Positions 42,201 to 52,378 of a DNA stretch of 64,000 nt are shown one piece after another (position 1 is the stretch's first letter; each line of letters starts with the position of its first letter). The translations under genes and the position numbers were made by a program. Source of the stretch: Inia geoffrensis (Eukaryota > Chordata > Mammalia > Artiodactyla > Iniidae); assembly GCA_036417435.1 (NCBI GenBank), contig CM070912.1, positions 24,726,055-24,790,054 of the forward strand, written 5' to 3'. The notes under the pieces were generated by a model. That model was not told the origin of the DNA. It made no database searches and worked only from the letters and a program-made list of their open reading frames with translations.

Positions 42201-42813
42201 AAAAATGGGCAGAAGACCGAAATAGACATTTCTCCAAATAAGGTATACAGATGGCCAGCAAACATATGAAAGGATGCTCAACATCACTAATCATTAAAGA
42301 AATGCAAACCAAAACTACAATGAGGTAACACCTCACAACGGTCAGAATGGCAAGCATCAAAAAATATACAAACAATAAATGCTGGAGAGGGTGTGGAGAA
42401 AAGGGAACCCTCTTGCACTGTTGGTGGGAATGTAAATTGATACAGCCACTGTGGAGAACAGTATGGAGGTTCCTTAAAAAATTAAAAATAGAACTACCAT
42501 ACGACCCAGCAATCACACTACTGGGCATATAACCTGAGCAAACCATAGTTCAAAAGAGTCATGTACCTCAATGTTCATTGCAGCTCTATTTACAATAGCC
42601 AGGACATGGAAGCAACCTAAGTGTCCTTTGACAGATGAATGGAAAAAGAAGATGTGGCACATATATACAATGGGCTATTACTCAGCCATAAAAAGAAACG
42701 AAACTGAGTTAGTTGCAGTGAGGTGGATGGACGTAGACACTGTCATACAGAGTGAAGTAAGTCAGAAAGAGAAAAACAAATGCTGTATGGTAACATATAT
42801 ATGTGGAATCTAA
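39214..42813 (+). pseudogene. L1 ORF2 pseudogene (endonuclease, RT, C-terminal domain)
   Basis: Endonuclease: LNAPTKRHRLAEWIQKQDPY, LQETHF (39214-39480), a frameshift near 39480, then NIYAPN, VGDFNTPLSPMDRSSK, SRIDHILGHK and SNHNAMTLDI with the C-terminal catalytic His. [13 protein letters not shown] (40325-40357), [21 protein letters not shown] (canonical [11 protein letters not shown], so Asp to Asn) and LFADDMILY with FADD at 41012-41023. The C-terminal end is YYSAIKRNE and YICGI, with the stop at 42811-42813. At 3.6 kb it is shorter than usual because coding sequence is missing near 39.95 kb. Confidence 0.93.
41997..42073 (+). repeat. In-frame internal duplication in L1 ORF2
   Basis: A segment encoding [25 protein letters not shown] sits within what should read [13 protein letters not shown]. 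It matches 41607-41683 of the same ORF2 (ATAGAAAGCCCAGAGATAAA shared). The frame stays open across it. The inserted copy has [10 protein letters not shown], while the source region has decayed. Confidence 0.85.
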
Positions 42814-43185
42814 AAAAAAAAGAAAAAGGTTCTGAAGAACCTAGGGACAGGACAGGAATAAAGACGCAGACGTAGAGAATGGACCAGAGGACACAGGGAG
42901 GGGGAAGGGTAAGGCGGGATGAAGTGAGAGAGTGGCATGGACATATATACACTACCAAATGTAAAATAGATAGCTAGTGGGAAGCAGCCACATAGCACAG
43001 GGAGATCAGCTCGGTGCTCTGTGAGCACCTAGAGGAGTGGGATGGGGAGGGTGGGAGGGAGATGCAAGAGGGAGGAGATATGGGGATATATGTATATGTA
43101 TAGCTGATTCATTTTGTTATACAGCAGCAACTAACACACCATCGTAAAGCAGTTATACTCCAATAAAGATGTTTTTAAAAAAAAG
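42814..43185 (+). other. L1 3' UTR and poly(A) signal
   Basis: A-rich start, then GACAGGAATAAAGACGCAGA, TACACTACCAAATGTAAAAT, AGATAGCTAGTGGGAAGCAG and CAATAAAGATG near 43161-43171, then the A tail. The same 3' UTR type occurs at 55.8-56.2 kb and, inverted, at 19.3-19.7 kb. Confidence 0.92.
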
Positions 43186-43197
43186 AAAGCAACAGAA

Positions 43198-43545
43198 GTG
43201 TGTTGTCTCACAGTCTGGCAGATAGATTTCTGAGATCAAAGTGATGCAGGGCCATGATCCCTCTGAAACCTACAGGGGATTCTTCCTTGACTGTTTCCAA
43301 CTTCTGATGGTGGCTGCCGCCTTGATTTGCAGGTGCACCACTCCAATCTCTGCCTTTGTCACCATATGACATTCTCCTTGTGTGTCTGTCAGTGTCTTCA
43401 CCTGGCCTGACTCTAGCATACCTCATCTTAACTAATCACACCTGCATCAGCCCTATGTTCAAATAAGGTCACATTCTGAGGTACTGGGAATTACAACTTC
43501 AACATATCTTTTTTGGGGCGAAGGGACATAATTCATAACAGCTTC
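43198..43545 (-). mobile_element. MaLR (MLT1-like) LTR, right part
   Basis: TGTTGTCTCACAGTCTGGCA, CTTCTGATGGTGGCTGCCGC, CATCTTAACTAATCACACCT, GGTCACATTCTGAGGTACTG and TTCAACATAT continue the LTR cut at 36067. Confidence 0.87.
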
Positions 43546-43559
43546 TCTTGCCATTCAAT

Positions 43560-44268
43560 ATTGTATGAGATTTTTAAATTGATGTATCATTGATTTACAA
43601 TGTTGTGTTAGTTTCAGGTGTACAGCATAGTGATTCAGCCATATATATATATATATTCTTTTTCAGATTCTTTTCCCATATAGGTTATTACAAGATATTG
43701 AGTATAGTTCCCTGTGCTATACTGTAGGTCCTTGTTGTTTATCTATTTTATATATAGTAGTGTTTATATGTTACTCCCAAATTCCTAATTTATACCTCCT
43801 CCCTAGCTTTCCCCTTTGGTAACCATAAGTTTGTTTTCTATGTCTGTGAGTCTGTTTCTCTTTTGTAAATAAGTTCACTTGTATCATTTTTTTAGATTCC
43901 ACATATAAGTGATATCATATGATATTTATGTTTCTCTGTCTGACTTACTTCACTTAGCATGATAATCTCTAGGCCCGTTCATGTTGCTGCAAATGGCATT
44001 ATTTCATTCTTTTTTATGGCTGAGTCATATTCCATTGTATACATGTACCACATCTTCTCTATCCATTCATCTGTCAATAGGCACTTAGGTTGTTTCCATA
44101 TCTTGGCTATTGTAAATAGTGCTGCAATGAACATTGGAGTGCAAGTATCTTTTCAAACTATGGTTTTCTCCAGATATATGCCCAGGAGTGGGATTGCTGG
44201 ATCACCTGATAACTCTATTTTTAGTTTTTTAAGAAACCTCCATACTGTTCTCCATAGTTGCTGCACCG
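43560..44268 (-). mobile_element. 5'-truncated L1 tail
   Basis: TTGATTTACAATGTTGTGTT, GTACAGCATAGTGATTCAGC, CCTGTGCTATACTGTAGGTC, CATATTCCATTGTATACATG and ATATGCCCAGGAGTGGG form a minus-strand 3' UTR plus ORF2 C-terminus (to about [15 protein letters not shown]). No clear TSD. Confidence 0.93.
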
Positions 44269-44269
44269 A

Positions 44270-44842
44270 GAAAATATTCTGTTTTATGGGCGTACAAATG
44301 TCCGAGGGTCCGTCCTGTTTTATACTGAATATGCAACCTGTGTCATGTCCTTGTCCATCTCTGTGCAATAACAGTGGCTGTCACCCTGACAACAGTGATA
44401 CTGGCAAGGCCTGAGCTTCCGCTGCCCCCTAGTTCCTACTGACAAAGAAGGGCGGTGGTGGACTTGGGTTCTTCCAAAAGCCTTTTAAACACCAGGGCAA
44501 GAATCAAAGGGGAAGCCTCGCATAACCAGACATCCAGGGATCCGAACTTCCCCCTGCGCAGATCCAGCTCATCCAGATGTGACCACACACGTTGGAACGC
44601 ACCCAACAGTAAGCTGTGATTCATCAGCTCCTCAGCCCAATCCAACAATCATTTTATTCAACCTGCTTTACGAGCATAGGCGAAAAATTTCCAGCCCCAG
44701 TTTCTTAGGATTCACCAGTGATCTCAAAGGCTATTGCAGCAGACTAAAAGGGAAAGTTGTTTGCTTGTTTTAAATCACAGACCCTCTCTTTTCTGAGCAG
44801 GGAAACTTCAGAAGCCCGTCCTGATGAACCGTCAGAGCAACA
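44270..44842. other. Unique sequence
   Basis: No repeat or gene recognised. Confidence 0.4.
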
Positions 44843-44844
44843 GT

Positions 44845-45010
44845 ACTGTAAGTATTGACTGTTAGGGATGTAAGGGGGTTTCCATGTACATTCTCCCATT
44901 TGATTCTCCAAATACCCCAGCCCGATAGGGCAGGGGTGGGTTGTTATGTGAGGCTCCGAGCTGCCATGACTCGCCCAAACCTGCTCAGCTTATGACCACA
45001 CCGCCATGGG
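44845..45010 (-). mobile_element. MIR SINE fragment
   Basis: CTCCCATTTGATTCTCCAAA, CCCGATAGGGCAGGGGTGG and GACTCGCCCAAACCTGCTCA follow minus-strand MIR, diverged. Confidence 0.55.
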
Positions 45011-45019
45011 AAGCTCACA

Positions 45020-45200
45020 CTGTAGACATAATCTTATTTAATCTTCCCCCAAAACCTGGGAGGGAAGTGTAATGCCCCTCCCGCTTCCAGAGGTGAACAA
45101 ACGAAACCTTAGAAAACACGCTGCCTCACTCAAGCTCACACAGATAGCAAGTGCCAGAGCTGGTCTTGACCCCCAGCTGCCCGACTCTGGTGACATTTGT
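45020..45200 (-). mobile_element. MIR SINE
   Basis: TCTTATTTAATCTTCCCCCA, GGGAGGGAAGTGTAATGCCC, AAGCTCACACAGATAGCAAG and TGCCAGAGCTGGTCTTGACC: a good minus-strand MIR, next to another in the same orientation. Confidence 0.83.
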
Positions 45201-45301
45201 GACCACTAGTCAGTCTGCCCTGTGCAGGGCCAAGACAGGCCCAGACACCCTTGCTGGCTCTTGACTCTTTTTTCCGTCGTGACCTCATTTGGTTTCAACA
45301 G

Positions 45302-45451
45302 CGAGAGTTTATCTGCATTTTAAACTGGACAAGATGATATACACCCCTGGGGGCACTGCCCCTGATTCTGTTATTCATGATAGGCAAGGACTTTGGGTCG
45401 TGAGGCCTGCTGAAAACGGGGATATTATTTCAAGATTTTCCGGATCAAGGG
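45302..45451 (+). other. Exon-like open segment (unproven)
   Basis: A pyrimidine-leaning stretch ending TTTGGTTTCAACAG precedes it and GTAAGT follows directly at 45452. The 150 bases are a multiple of three (phase 1-1) and open, reading RVYLHFKLDKMIYTPGG ... GLWVVRPAENGDI ... FSGSRG. It lies outside recognised repeats. I do not recognise the peptide. A chance open frame of this size is quite possible, so this is only a candidate cassette exon. Confidence 0.2.
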
Positions 45452-46020
45452 GTAAGTGTCCTGTCACTTGATGGGAGGGAATCTTTACTGGGGGCTCACA
45501 GGTCCCCAGAGTGTTAACAGATAGTCTTTCGTGAAATATACATATGAACGATCTTATAAGCATATGCGTTTTTCTGGGAGTTTTAGTCCATTTCACGCCT
45601 CATGAGAATTTGTAAGGTCTTTGTGACCCAGAAATAAACCCAAACCAAAAACAATGTATATTGTTTCATATTTGTATGGCAGGCTTTCTGGAAACCACCG
45701 TGGTTTTCTATTAAGGAAAGTCTCTTGCCTTTAAATATTGCAGTAGACAGAGCCTCAAAAGAGAACTCCAACCCGTGCACTCAGCAGATGCTTAAGAAAC
45801 ACAGGGTGGAGAAGACAATGCTTTGTAGAGAGAGCTCTGTCCCCTGGTCTGAGGAGGAAATGGAGTGATGCGTCCAGAGACCTGGGATGCTCATCATCCA
45901 AACACCATCACCAGCACCTCCGGGCTCTACCTCCAGAATATGCCTAGGATTCCTGCCCTGCTCCCCACCTTCCATTGTGGTCTCACACTAACCCTGCCTT
46001 GCTGTTCCCTGAAGCCCTCC
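45452..46020. other. Unique sequence
   Basis: No repeat family recognised and no further exon-like segments stand out. Confidence 0.4.
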
Positions 46021-46024
46021 AGGA

Positions 46025-46440
46025 GCATCCCACTGCCCTCACAATACATCTAAGCTCGTGGCGATGGCTGCAAAGCGGAAATGACCTGCCTGGTTCCCTA
46101 CATCCTCTTCTGCTTTCAACCCACTCAGGCCACACTGCCTTCTGCCCTTGAACCTTGAGCTTGCTCCTTCCTCAGGCCTCTGCATTTGCTGGAATCTTCT
46201 GCCCCTAGATCTTTGCAGGACCACATCCTTCTCATCAGTCAGGTCTCTGGGAGATGCTGCCTCTTGAGAGACGCATCCATTCTAAGGACCCCATTCTGTC
46301 AGAACGTGTGTTTGCTTTTCTTCCCAGTCTTTATCACCATTAAACAATGATCTCCTTTACTTATGGCTAGCCTGTAGGCTACAAGCTCCATTGGCTTGTC
46401 TGAAACTTAGAGCCTCAATACATACGTGTTGAGAAGGAAG
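46025..46440 (+). mobile_element. L2 LINE 3' region
   Basis: CAACCCACTCAGGCCACACT, CTCAGGCCTCTGCATTTGCT, GGAATCTTCTGCCCCTAGAT, AGGCTACAAGCTCCATTGGC and CCTCAATACATACGTGTTGA follow plus-strand L2 to its end. Confidence 0.82.
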
Positions 46441-47225
46441 GGATGGGCAGGTGGGCAGATGGGCAGGTGGTCAGCGTTCTCCCTGAAGCTGAGGCTCGCC
46501 AGATCCTCCTTGAGGGAAAACTGCAGTAGTGGAGTGTTGGAACGTTACGGGGACTGACAGCTTCCTCCAAAGCAGGGGAGGCTCATTTTCACCCCACTCG
46601 GTAGTGAATTACTGTTACCTGCTGGTGAGGGCGATGCCACAAGGCCTGTAATTAGTTCCCTGATTATTCGCAATTGAAGCGATCATGGCTTACGGATGGT
46701 GTTCGCCACAAAAACCTGCAGGAGAGCCAGGCCATTTGGCAGCTACTGCGTTCCCAAGAAGGCAGATCAATTTCCATTTGATTTGTTTAAAAATAACAAA
46801 TAAACAATGCAGAGCCGCTTGCAAGGTTTGGGTTTCTCCTTTTCTGAAATCTGGGGAAAGGAGGCAGCTTGAAATTGCCAGTTAGGAGAAGACGGGCAGA
46901 GCACGCTCACAGCTCAATAGGATTCCCCTATAATCAGAGCTAATAACTGTATTTTTCTATTACTAAACAATTCTGTTATTTTAAAGCTTCTAGTTAGCGA
47001 GCTGGCTAAATGATGCTCGGCGGCTGGCCATGGAGAAGACTCCTTCTGAAATACAGCAGTGAAGCCCATTTTTTACCAGTTTGTTCTGATTTTATCTCAA
47101 GGATGATCCGCTGACACACGTGGGGAGAGATGCTGGACAGGTGAGATGCCTTAAGGAGCCAAGAAATGCGCATCTTTCCCTGGAATACAAAGGGCACCAG
47201 TATTTCCTCTAGGGTCATGAATTTA
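46440..47225. other. Unique island; candidate conserved noncoding region
   Basis: Apart from a short GGGCAGGTGGGCAGATGGGC repeat at 46443-46462, no repeat is recognised for about 780 bp. 46640-47000 is rich in homeodomain-like words (TGTAATTAG, TCAGAGCTAATAACTG, TTCTAGTTAGC). Conservation is untested. Confidence 0.4.
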
Positions 47226-47227
47226 AA

Positions 47228-47478
47228 AGCCTTCTCTGCCTCAATGCACTCTTAATCTGGGCTCTTCCCTGACCTATGCTACTTCCCGAATATCTAAATA
47301 TGTCCCTTTTCCAGCTAAGTCCTTCAACGATTTCCCACTGCCATTAGTTGGTGCCTAAACCTCTCAGGTGTCTTACATGGCCATGTGGGCCCATCCCCAA
47401 CCTCCTGGCTCCACCTTCCCCATACCCATCCGCACCCCACCCCCTTCACCTTCATGCTCCCAAATAGTGAATTACCGT
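47228..47478 (+). mobile_element. L2 LINE fragment (left of MIR)
   Basis: AACGATTTCCCACTGCCATT, GTCTTACATGGCCATGTGGG and CCCCAACCTCCTGGCTCCAC follow plus-strand L2, which resumes after the MIR. Confidence 0.75.
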
Positions 47479-47484
47479 TTGCAT

Positions 47485-47715
47485 GCAGCAGAGTGCTCAA
47501 AGTTATGCAGTCTGGGAGCCAGGATGCCTGGTTCTAATTCTAGCTCCACTACATATCAGCTGTGTGACCTTGGGCAAGTCATTTGACCTCTCTGGGACAC
47601 AGGTGCCACGCCTATAACACAGGGATAATAGAAGCATTTTCCTCTTAAGGTGATTGTGAGTGTCAAATGCATTAATGATTCTATAGCACTTACAACAGCG
47701 GCTGGTGGATGCTGT
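47485..47715 (+). mobile_element. MIR SINE nested in L2
   Basis: GTCTGGGAGCCAGGATGCCT, CAGCTGTGTGACCTTGGGCA, AGTCATTTGACCTCTCTGGG and AGGTGATTGTGAGTGTCAAA: one of the best-preserved MIRs here. Confidence 0.92.
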
Positions 47716-47759
47716 GTGATCAGAAGAGATAAGTGGGCAGTACTGCTCCTCTACTGTGC

Positions 47760-47985
47760 TTTGTTTCTCTTTGCACACACTTGTTTCCTTTGTCTGGCTC
47801 TCTCTTTCTGCCCCAATCCCTTATTCTCCTGTTTGACTCATCTTTCGGTTTTCTGTTTAGACGTTTCCTCTTCCTGGAATCCTTCCAGATCCCTTATCTG
47901 CGGGTTAGGTGCTTTTCTCTGGCTCCTACAGCACCCTCTACTTCCTCCCTCACAGATGTCATCCCCAGTATATTACTTAATTAAA
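47760..47985 (+). mobile_element. L2 LINE 3' region (right of MIR)
   Basis: CTTTGTCTGGCTCTCTCTTT, CCTCTTCCTGGAATCCTTCC and CCTCCCTCACAGATG continue plus-strand L2. Confidence 0.7.
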
Positions 47986-48156
47986 ATGTTTAAAATAATT
48001 TTAGATGCACACATTGCTGTAAGAAATAATACACAGCGATCCCGTGTGCCATTTACCCGGTTCCACCAACGCCACACGGTGGTCCGTACAGACTAGAATA
48101 TCGATGTTGGTACGGTTCAAGATATACATTTCCATCATCACAAGCATCCTTCTGCT

Positions 48157-48165
<9 letters not shown>

Positions 48166-48193
<28 letters not shown>

Positions 48194-48384
48194 GGTACGC
48201 GGGCCTCTCACTGTTGTGGCCTCTCCCGTTGCGGAGCACAGGCTCCTGACGCACAGGCTCAGCGGCCATGGCTCACGGGCCCAGCCGCTCTGCAGCATGT
48301 GGGATCTTCCCGGACCGGGGCACGAACCCACGTCCCCTGCATTGGCAGGCGGACTCTTCAACCACTGCGCCACCAGGGAAGCCC
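48166..48384 (-). mobile_element. CHR-type SINE abutting an L1 tail
   Basis: A T-run of about 30, GCGGTACGCGGGCC, and head GGGAAGCCC. TSD CTGCTTGCCTTTTT at 48152-48165 and 48385-48398. It inserted at the left TSD of the L1 tail beside it. Confidence 0.95.
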
Positions 48385-48398
48385 CTGCTTGCCTTTTT

Positions 48399-48568
48399 AA
48401 AAAACTTTTTATTGGGGTATAGTTGGTTCACAATGTTGTGTTAGTTTCAGGTGTACAGCAAAGTGAATCAGTTATACATATCTCCACTCTTTTTTTAGAT
48501 TTTTTCCCCATATAGGCCATTAGAGAGTATTGAGTAGAGTTCCCTGTGCTCTAGAGTAGGTTCTTATC
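48399..48568 (-). mobile_element. Very short 5'-truncated L1 tail
   Basis: TTTTTATTGGGGTATAGTTG, GTGTACAGCAAAGTGAATCA and CCCTGTGCTCTAGAGTAGGT are a minus-strand L1 3' UTR, only about 170 bp. Probable TSD TTGCCTTTTTA at the left edge (about 48389-48399) and 48576-48586, within one or two bases. Confidence 0.88.
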
Positions 48569-48859
48569 TGGTTGCCTTTTTATAGCTATGATCACTTCCC
48601 TCCAGCTTTCACTGCCACCTTAAACTTTGGCAACCGTTCATCTGTTATCTGCCCTCCATTTCTATAAATGTGTCATTTCAGAAGTGTCATATGAGTGGAA
48701 TAGTAAAGTGGAATAATAAATAAACACTTAAGGTTTGAAGTTTTTCAATAACTCTTGAGATTCGTCTACATTGTTTCCTGCGTGTTATTGAGATGGAGAG
48801 ATGCCAAAGTTTTTATACAATCCTATGTTGAAGTTTATCTGGGTTGTTTGTGGCTAATG

Positions 48860-49428
48860 TGAAACTCCTAAGCAGGGTCAGAGAAGCAGTCAGTAGCCAG
48901 AAAACCTTCAATGAAGAGAAGAGTCTAACACCCTCAATGTCATTAATTCTATCCCCAACTCCACAAAGTCTCCTGACTGGGCACTGAGAACTAGAGGCCT
49001 TGCAAAAGGGGCAGCATCCCAGGTCCTTTCAGACCATGTTTACTGGAAAGCAAACTTAAAAAGACTTTTTTCAGTGAAATTCAACTACATACATAGAATA
49101 CAAAAATGACTTGGCCATTAGGACACATAAAATTCAAAAATGACTTTACCATTAGCACAAACAATTGTATAGATTTAGGTATCTCTAATGGCAAAAATGA
49201 GTACATATCCACAGAAAGTTTTTAAAGACTGTACCATATTACAGTCTGTATTAGCAACAGTAGAGGAAACATCCTGTGTGCCCGTTATCTGGGAATGCTT
49301 CAAAAATTAGAGCCATGTGTAACATAGAATATAATGTGACAAAGTTAAATGGGACAGATACATATTTAATTACCTGAAAATATAATAAATTCCTCTGGAG
49401 AGAGATAATTCCAGGTGGCAAACTTTCA
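48860..49428. other. Unique sequence with a short diverged direct repeat
   Basis: At about 49100-49166 two copies of CAAAAATGACTT..CCATTAG.ACA lie about 34 bases apart. Otherwise nothing is recognised. Confidence 0.4.
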
Positions 49429-51245
49429 CATTAAAAAAAAAAATGTAGCTGGCATGCAAATGTTATGTTTCAGGTGTATTACATTGTGATTTGACATCTG
49501 CATACATTATGAAATGATCACCATAATTTGTCCCCATAATAAGTTATTAAAATATTATTGACCATATTTCTAATGCTGTATATTACATCCCCGTGGATGA
49601 TTTATTTTATAGCTGGAGGTTTGTACTCTTAATCACCTTCACTATACCACCCCGCCCCCATCCTCCTCTCCTCTGGAAACCACCCATTTATTCTCTATAT
49701 CTATGAGCCTGTTTTCTTTGTGTTCTATTAGTTTACTTGTTTTGTTTTTAGACTCCACATATAAGTGAGATCATACAGTATTTGTCTTTCTCTGTCTGAC
49801 TTATTTCACATAGTAAAATACTTAGTATAATACCCTCTGGATCCATCCATGTTGTCACAATTGGCAAGATGTTTTTTTTATGGTCGAGTAATATTCCACT
49901 GTATATATGTATACGCATTTCTTTATCCACTCATCAGCTGATGGATGGTTAAGGTGCTTCCATAGTGCAGCTATTGTAAATAGTGCTGCAATGAACATTG
50001 GTGTGCCTATGTCTTTTTTTTTTCAGTGTTTTTGTTTTCTTCTGGTAAATACCCAGAGTGAAATTGCTGAATCATATGGCAGTTCTATTTTTAAGTTTTT
50101 GAGGAATCTTCTATGGAAAACAGTGGATGCACCAATTTACATTTCCACCAGCAATGCATAAGTGTTCCCTTTTCTTCACATCCTCACCAACACTTGCTGT
50201 TTGTTGTCTTTTTGATGACGGTCATTCTGACGGGTATGAGGTAGTATCTCATTGCACTTTTGATTTGGATTTCCCTGATGATGACTGATGCTAAGCATCT
50301 TTTCATGTGTCTGTTGGCCACCTTATATCTTCTTAGAAAAATGTTTATTCAGGTCCTCCACTCATTTTTCAGTTTTTTTTTTAATGTTGAGCTGTGTGAG
50401 TTCTTAGTACATTTTTGGATATTAACACCTTAGCAGATACATTGTTTGCAAATATCTTCTCCCATTCAGGAGGCTGACTTTTCATTTTGTTGATAGTTTC
50501 CTGTGCTGTGCAAAAGCTTTGTAGTTTGATATTGTTCCACTTGTTTATTTTTGCTTTTGTTTTTTTGCCTGAGATCCAAAAAAATATTGCTAAGACCAAT
50601 GTTAAAGAGCATACTGCCTATCTTTTCTTCTAAGAGTTTTACGGGTTTCGGGTCTTAACATTTAAGTGTTTAATCCATTTTGAGTTTATTTTTGTATATG
50701 GTGCGAGAAAGTAGTCCAGTTTGATTCTTTTGCATGTAGTTGTCCAGTATTCCCAGCACCATCTATTGAAGAGGCAGTTTTTTCCCCATTGTATATTCTT
50801 GCCTTCTTTGTCATAGATTAATTGACCATATAAGTGTGGGGTTTTTTCTTGGCTCTCTATTCTGTTCCATTGATCTGTGTGTCTTTTTTTGTGACAGTAC
50901 TGTACTTTTTTGATGGCTGTAACTCTGTAGTATATTTTGAAATTAGTGAGTGTGATACTTCCAGCTTTGTTCTTCTTTCTCAGAATTGTTTTGGCTATTC
51001 AGGGTCTTTTGTGTTTCCACACAAATTTTAGAATGATTTGTTTGCATTCTGTGAAAAATGGCCTGTGTATTTTGATAGGGATTGCATTGAATTTGTAGAT
51101 TGCCTTGGGTAGTATTGTCATCTTAACAATATTAATTCTTCCAAAACATGAGCATAGTATATATTTCCATTTGTTTGAATCATCTTCAATTTCTTTCATC
51201 AATGTCTTATACTTTTCAGAGTACAAGTCTTTCACCTCCTTGGTT

Positions 51246-51251
<6 letters not shown>

Positions 51252-51279
<28 letters not shown>

Positions 51280-51471
51280 GGTACACGGGCCTCTCATTGT
51301 TGTGGGCTCTCCCGTTGCAGAGCACAGGCTCCGGACGCGCAGGCTCAGCGGCCATGGCTCACGGGCCCAGCCGCTCCGCGGCATGTGGGATCTTCCTGGA
51401 CCGGGGCACGAACCCATGTCCCCTGCATCGGCAGGCGGACTCTCAACCACCGCACAACCAGGGAAGCCCAT
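51252..51471 (-). mobile_element. CHR-type SINE in older L1
   Basis: T-run, GCGGTACACGGGCC, head GGGAAGCCC. TSD CTTGGTTAAATTT at 51239-51251 and 51472-51484. Confidence 0.96.
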
Positions 51472-51902
51472 CTTGGTTAAATTTATTCCTAGGTATTTTA
51501 TTCTTTTTGATGCAATTGTAAATGGGATTGTTTCCTTAATTTCTCTTTCTGATAGTGAGTTATTAGTGTATTTCTATGCAACAGATTCCTGTGTATCATT
51601 TTAGTATCCTGCAGCTTCACTGAAATCATTTATTATTTCTAATAGCTTTTGGGCAGCATTTTCAGGATTTTCTATATATAGTATCGTGTCCTCTGCAAAT
51701 GGTGACAGTTTTACTTCTTCCTTTCCAATTGGATTTTTTATTTCTTTTTCTTATCTGATCACTGTAGCTAGGACTTCTAATACTATATGTTGAATAAAAG
51801 TGGTGAGAGTGGACATCCTAGTCTTGTCCCTGATCTTAGAGGAAAAGCTTTCAGCTTTTCACCATTGAGTGTGATGTTAGCTGTGAGCTCACTATATATA
51901 GC

Positions 51903-52117
51903 TTTTTTTTTTTTTTTTTTTTTTTGTGGTACGCGGGCCTCTCACTGTTGTGGCCTCTCCCGTTGTGGAGCACAGGCTCGGGACGCGCAGACTCAGCGGC
52001 CATGGCTCATGGGCCCAGCTGTTCCACGGCATGTGGGATCTTCCCGGACCGGGGCACAAACCCGTGTCCCCTGCATTGGCTGGCGGACTCTCAAACACCG
52101 CGCCACCAGGGAAGCCC
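51903..52117 (-). mobile_element. CHR-type SINE in older L1 (second)
   Basis: T-run, GTGGTACGCGGGCC, head GGGAAGCCC. TSD TATATAGC at 51895-51902 and 52118-52125. Same orientation as the SINE 430 bp to its left. Confidence 0.95.
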
Positions 52118-52378
52118 TATATAGCCTTTATTACGGTGATTTAGAGGGTATGTTCCCTCTATACCCACTTTGTTGACAGTTTTTATCATAAATGGATGCT
52201 GAATTTTGTCCAAAGATTTGTCTACATCTATTGAGATGATCATATGATTTCTATTTTTCTGTTTGTTAATGTGGTGTATCACATTGATGGATTTGCAAAA
52301 TTGAACCTCCTTGCGTCCTTGGGATAAATCCCACTTGACCATGGTGTATGATCCTTTTAATGTATTGTTGATTGCTCA

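Larger units (their letters stand above)
36071..43185 (+). mobile_element. End-to-end L1 retrotransposon (about 7.1 kb), inactive
   Basis: A complete L1 from the 5' CAAGATGG motif (36093-36100) through 5' UTR, ORF1, ORF2 and 3' UTR to AATAAAGATG plus a short A tail. TSD AAAGCAACAGAA flanks it (36056-36067 and 43186-43197), extending to 14 of 15 matches. It interrupts a MaLR LTR. The element is inactive: ORF1 has stops, ORF2 has frameshifts, a deletion between endonuclease and RT, and an internal duplication. Confidence 0.97.
47985..48850 (-). mobile_element. Old L1M fragment, split by L1 and SINE
   Basis: Left part 47985-48165 (ATTTTAGATGCACACATTGC, GATCCCGTGTGCCATTTACC). Right part from about 48570 (TTTGGCAACCGTTCATCTGT, TCATATGAGTGGAATAGT, GAGATTCGTCTACATTG). 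The orientation is minus and the copy is old. Confidence 0.65.
49430..52378 (-). mobile_element. Older L1 (L1MA-like), ORF2 and 3' end
   Basis: From the 3' UTR (49430-49740) through the ORF2 C-terminus (TAATATTCCACTGTATATAT; AATGAACATTGGTGTGCC) to RT sequence on the minus strand ([31 protein letters not shown] at 52091-52342). It is full of stops. Two SINEs interrupt it. Sequence upstream of RT is missing and a 5'-UTR-like block follows. Confidence 0.93.

Noticed and set aside
39214..42813. Active L1 ORF2
   Set aside because: Frameshift near 39480, missing linker near 39950, stops near 40410 and 41210, and a changed RT residue. It cannot encode a working protein.
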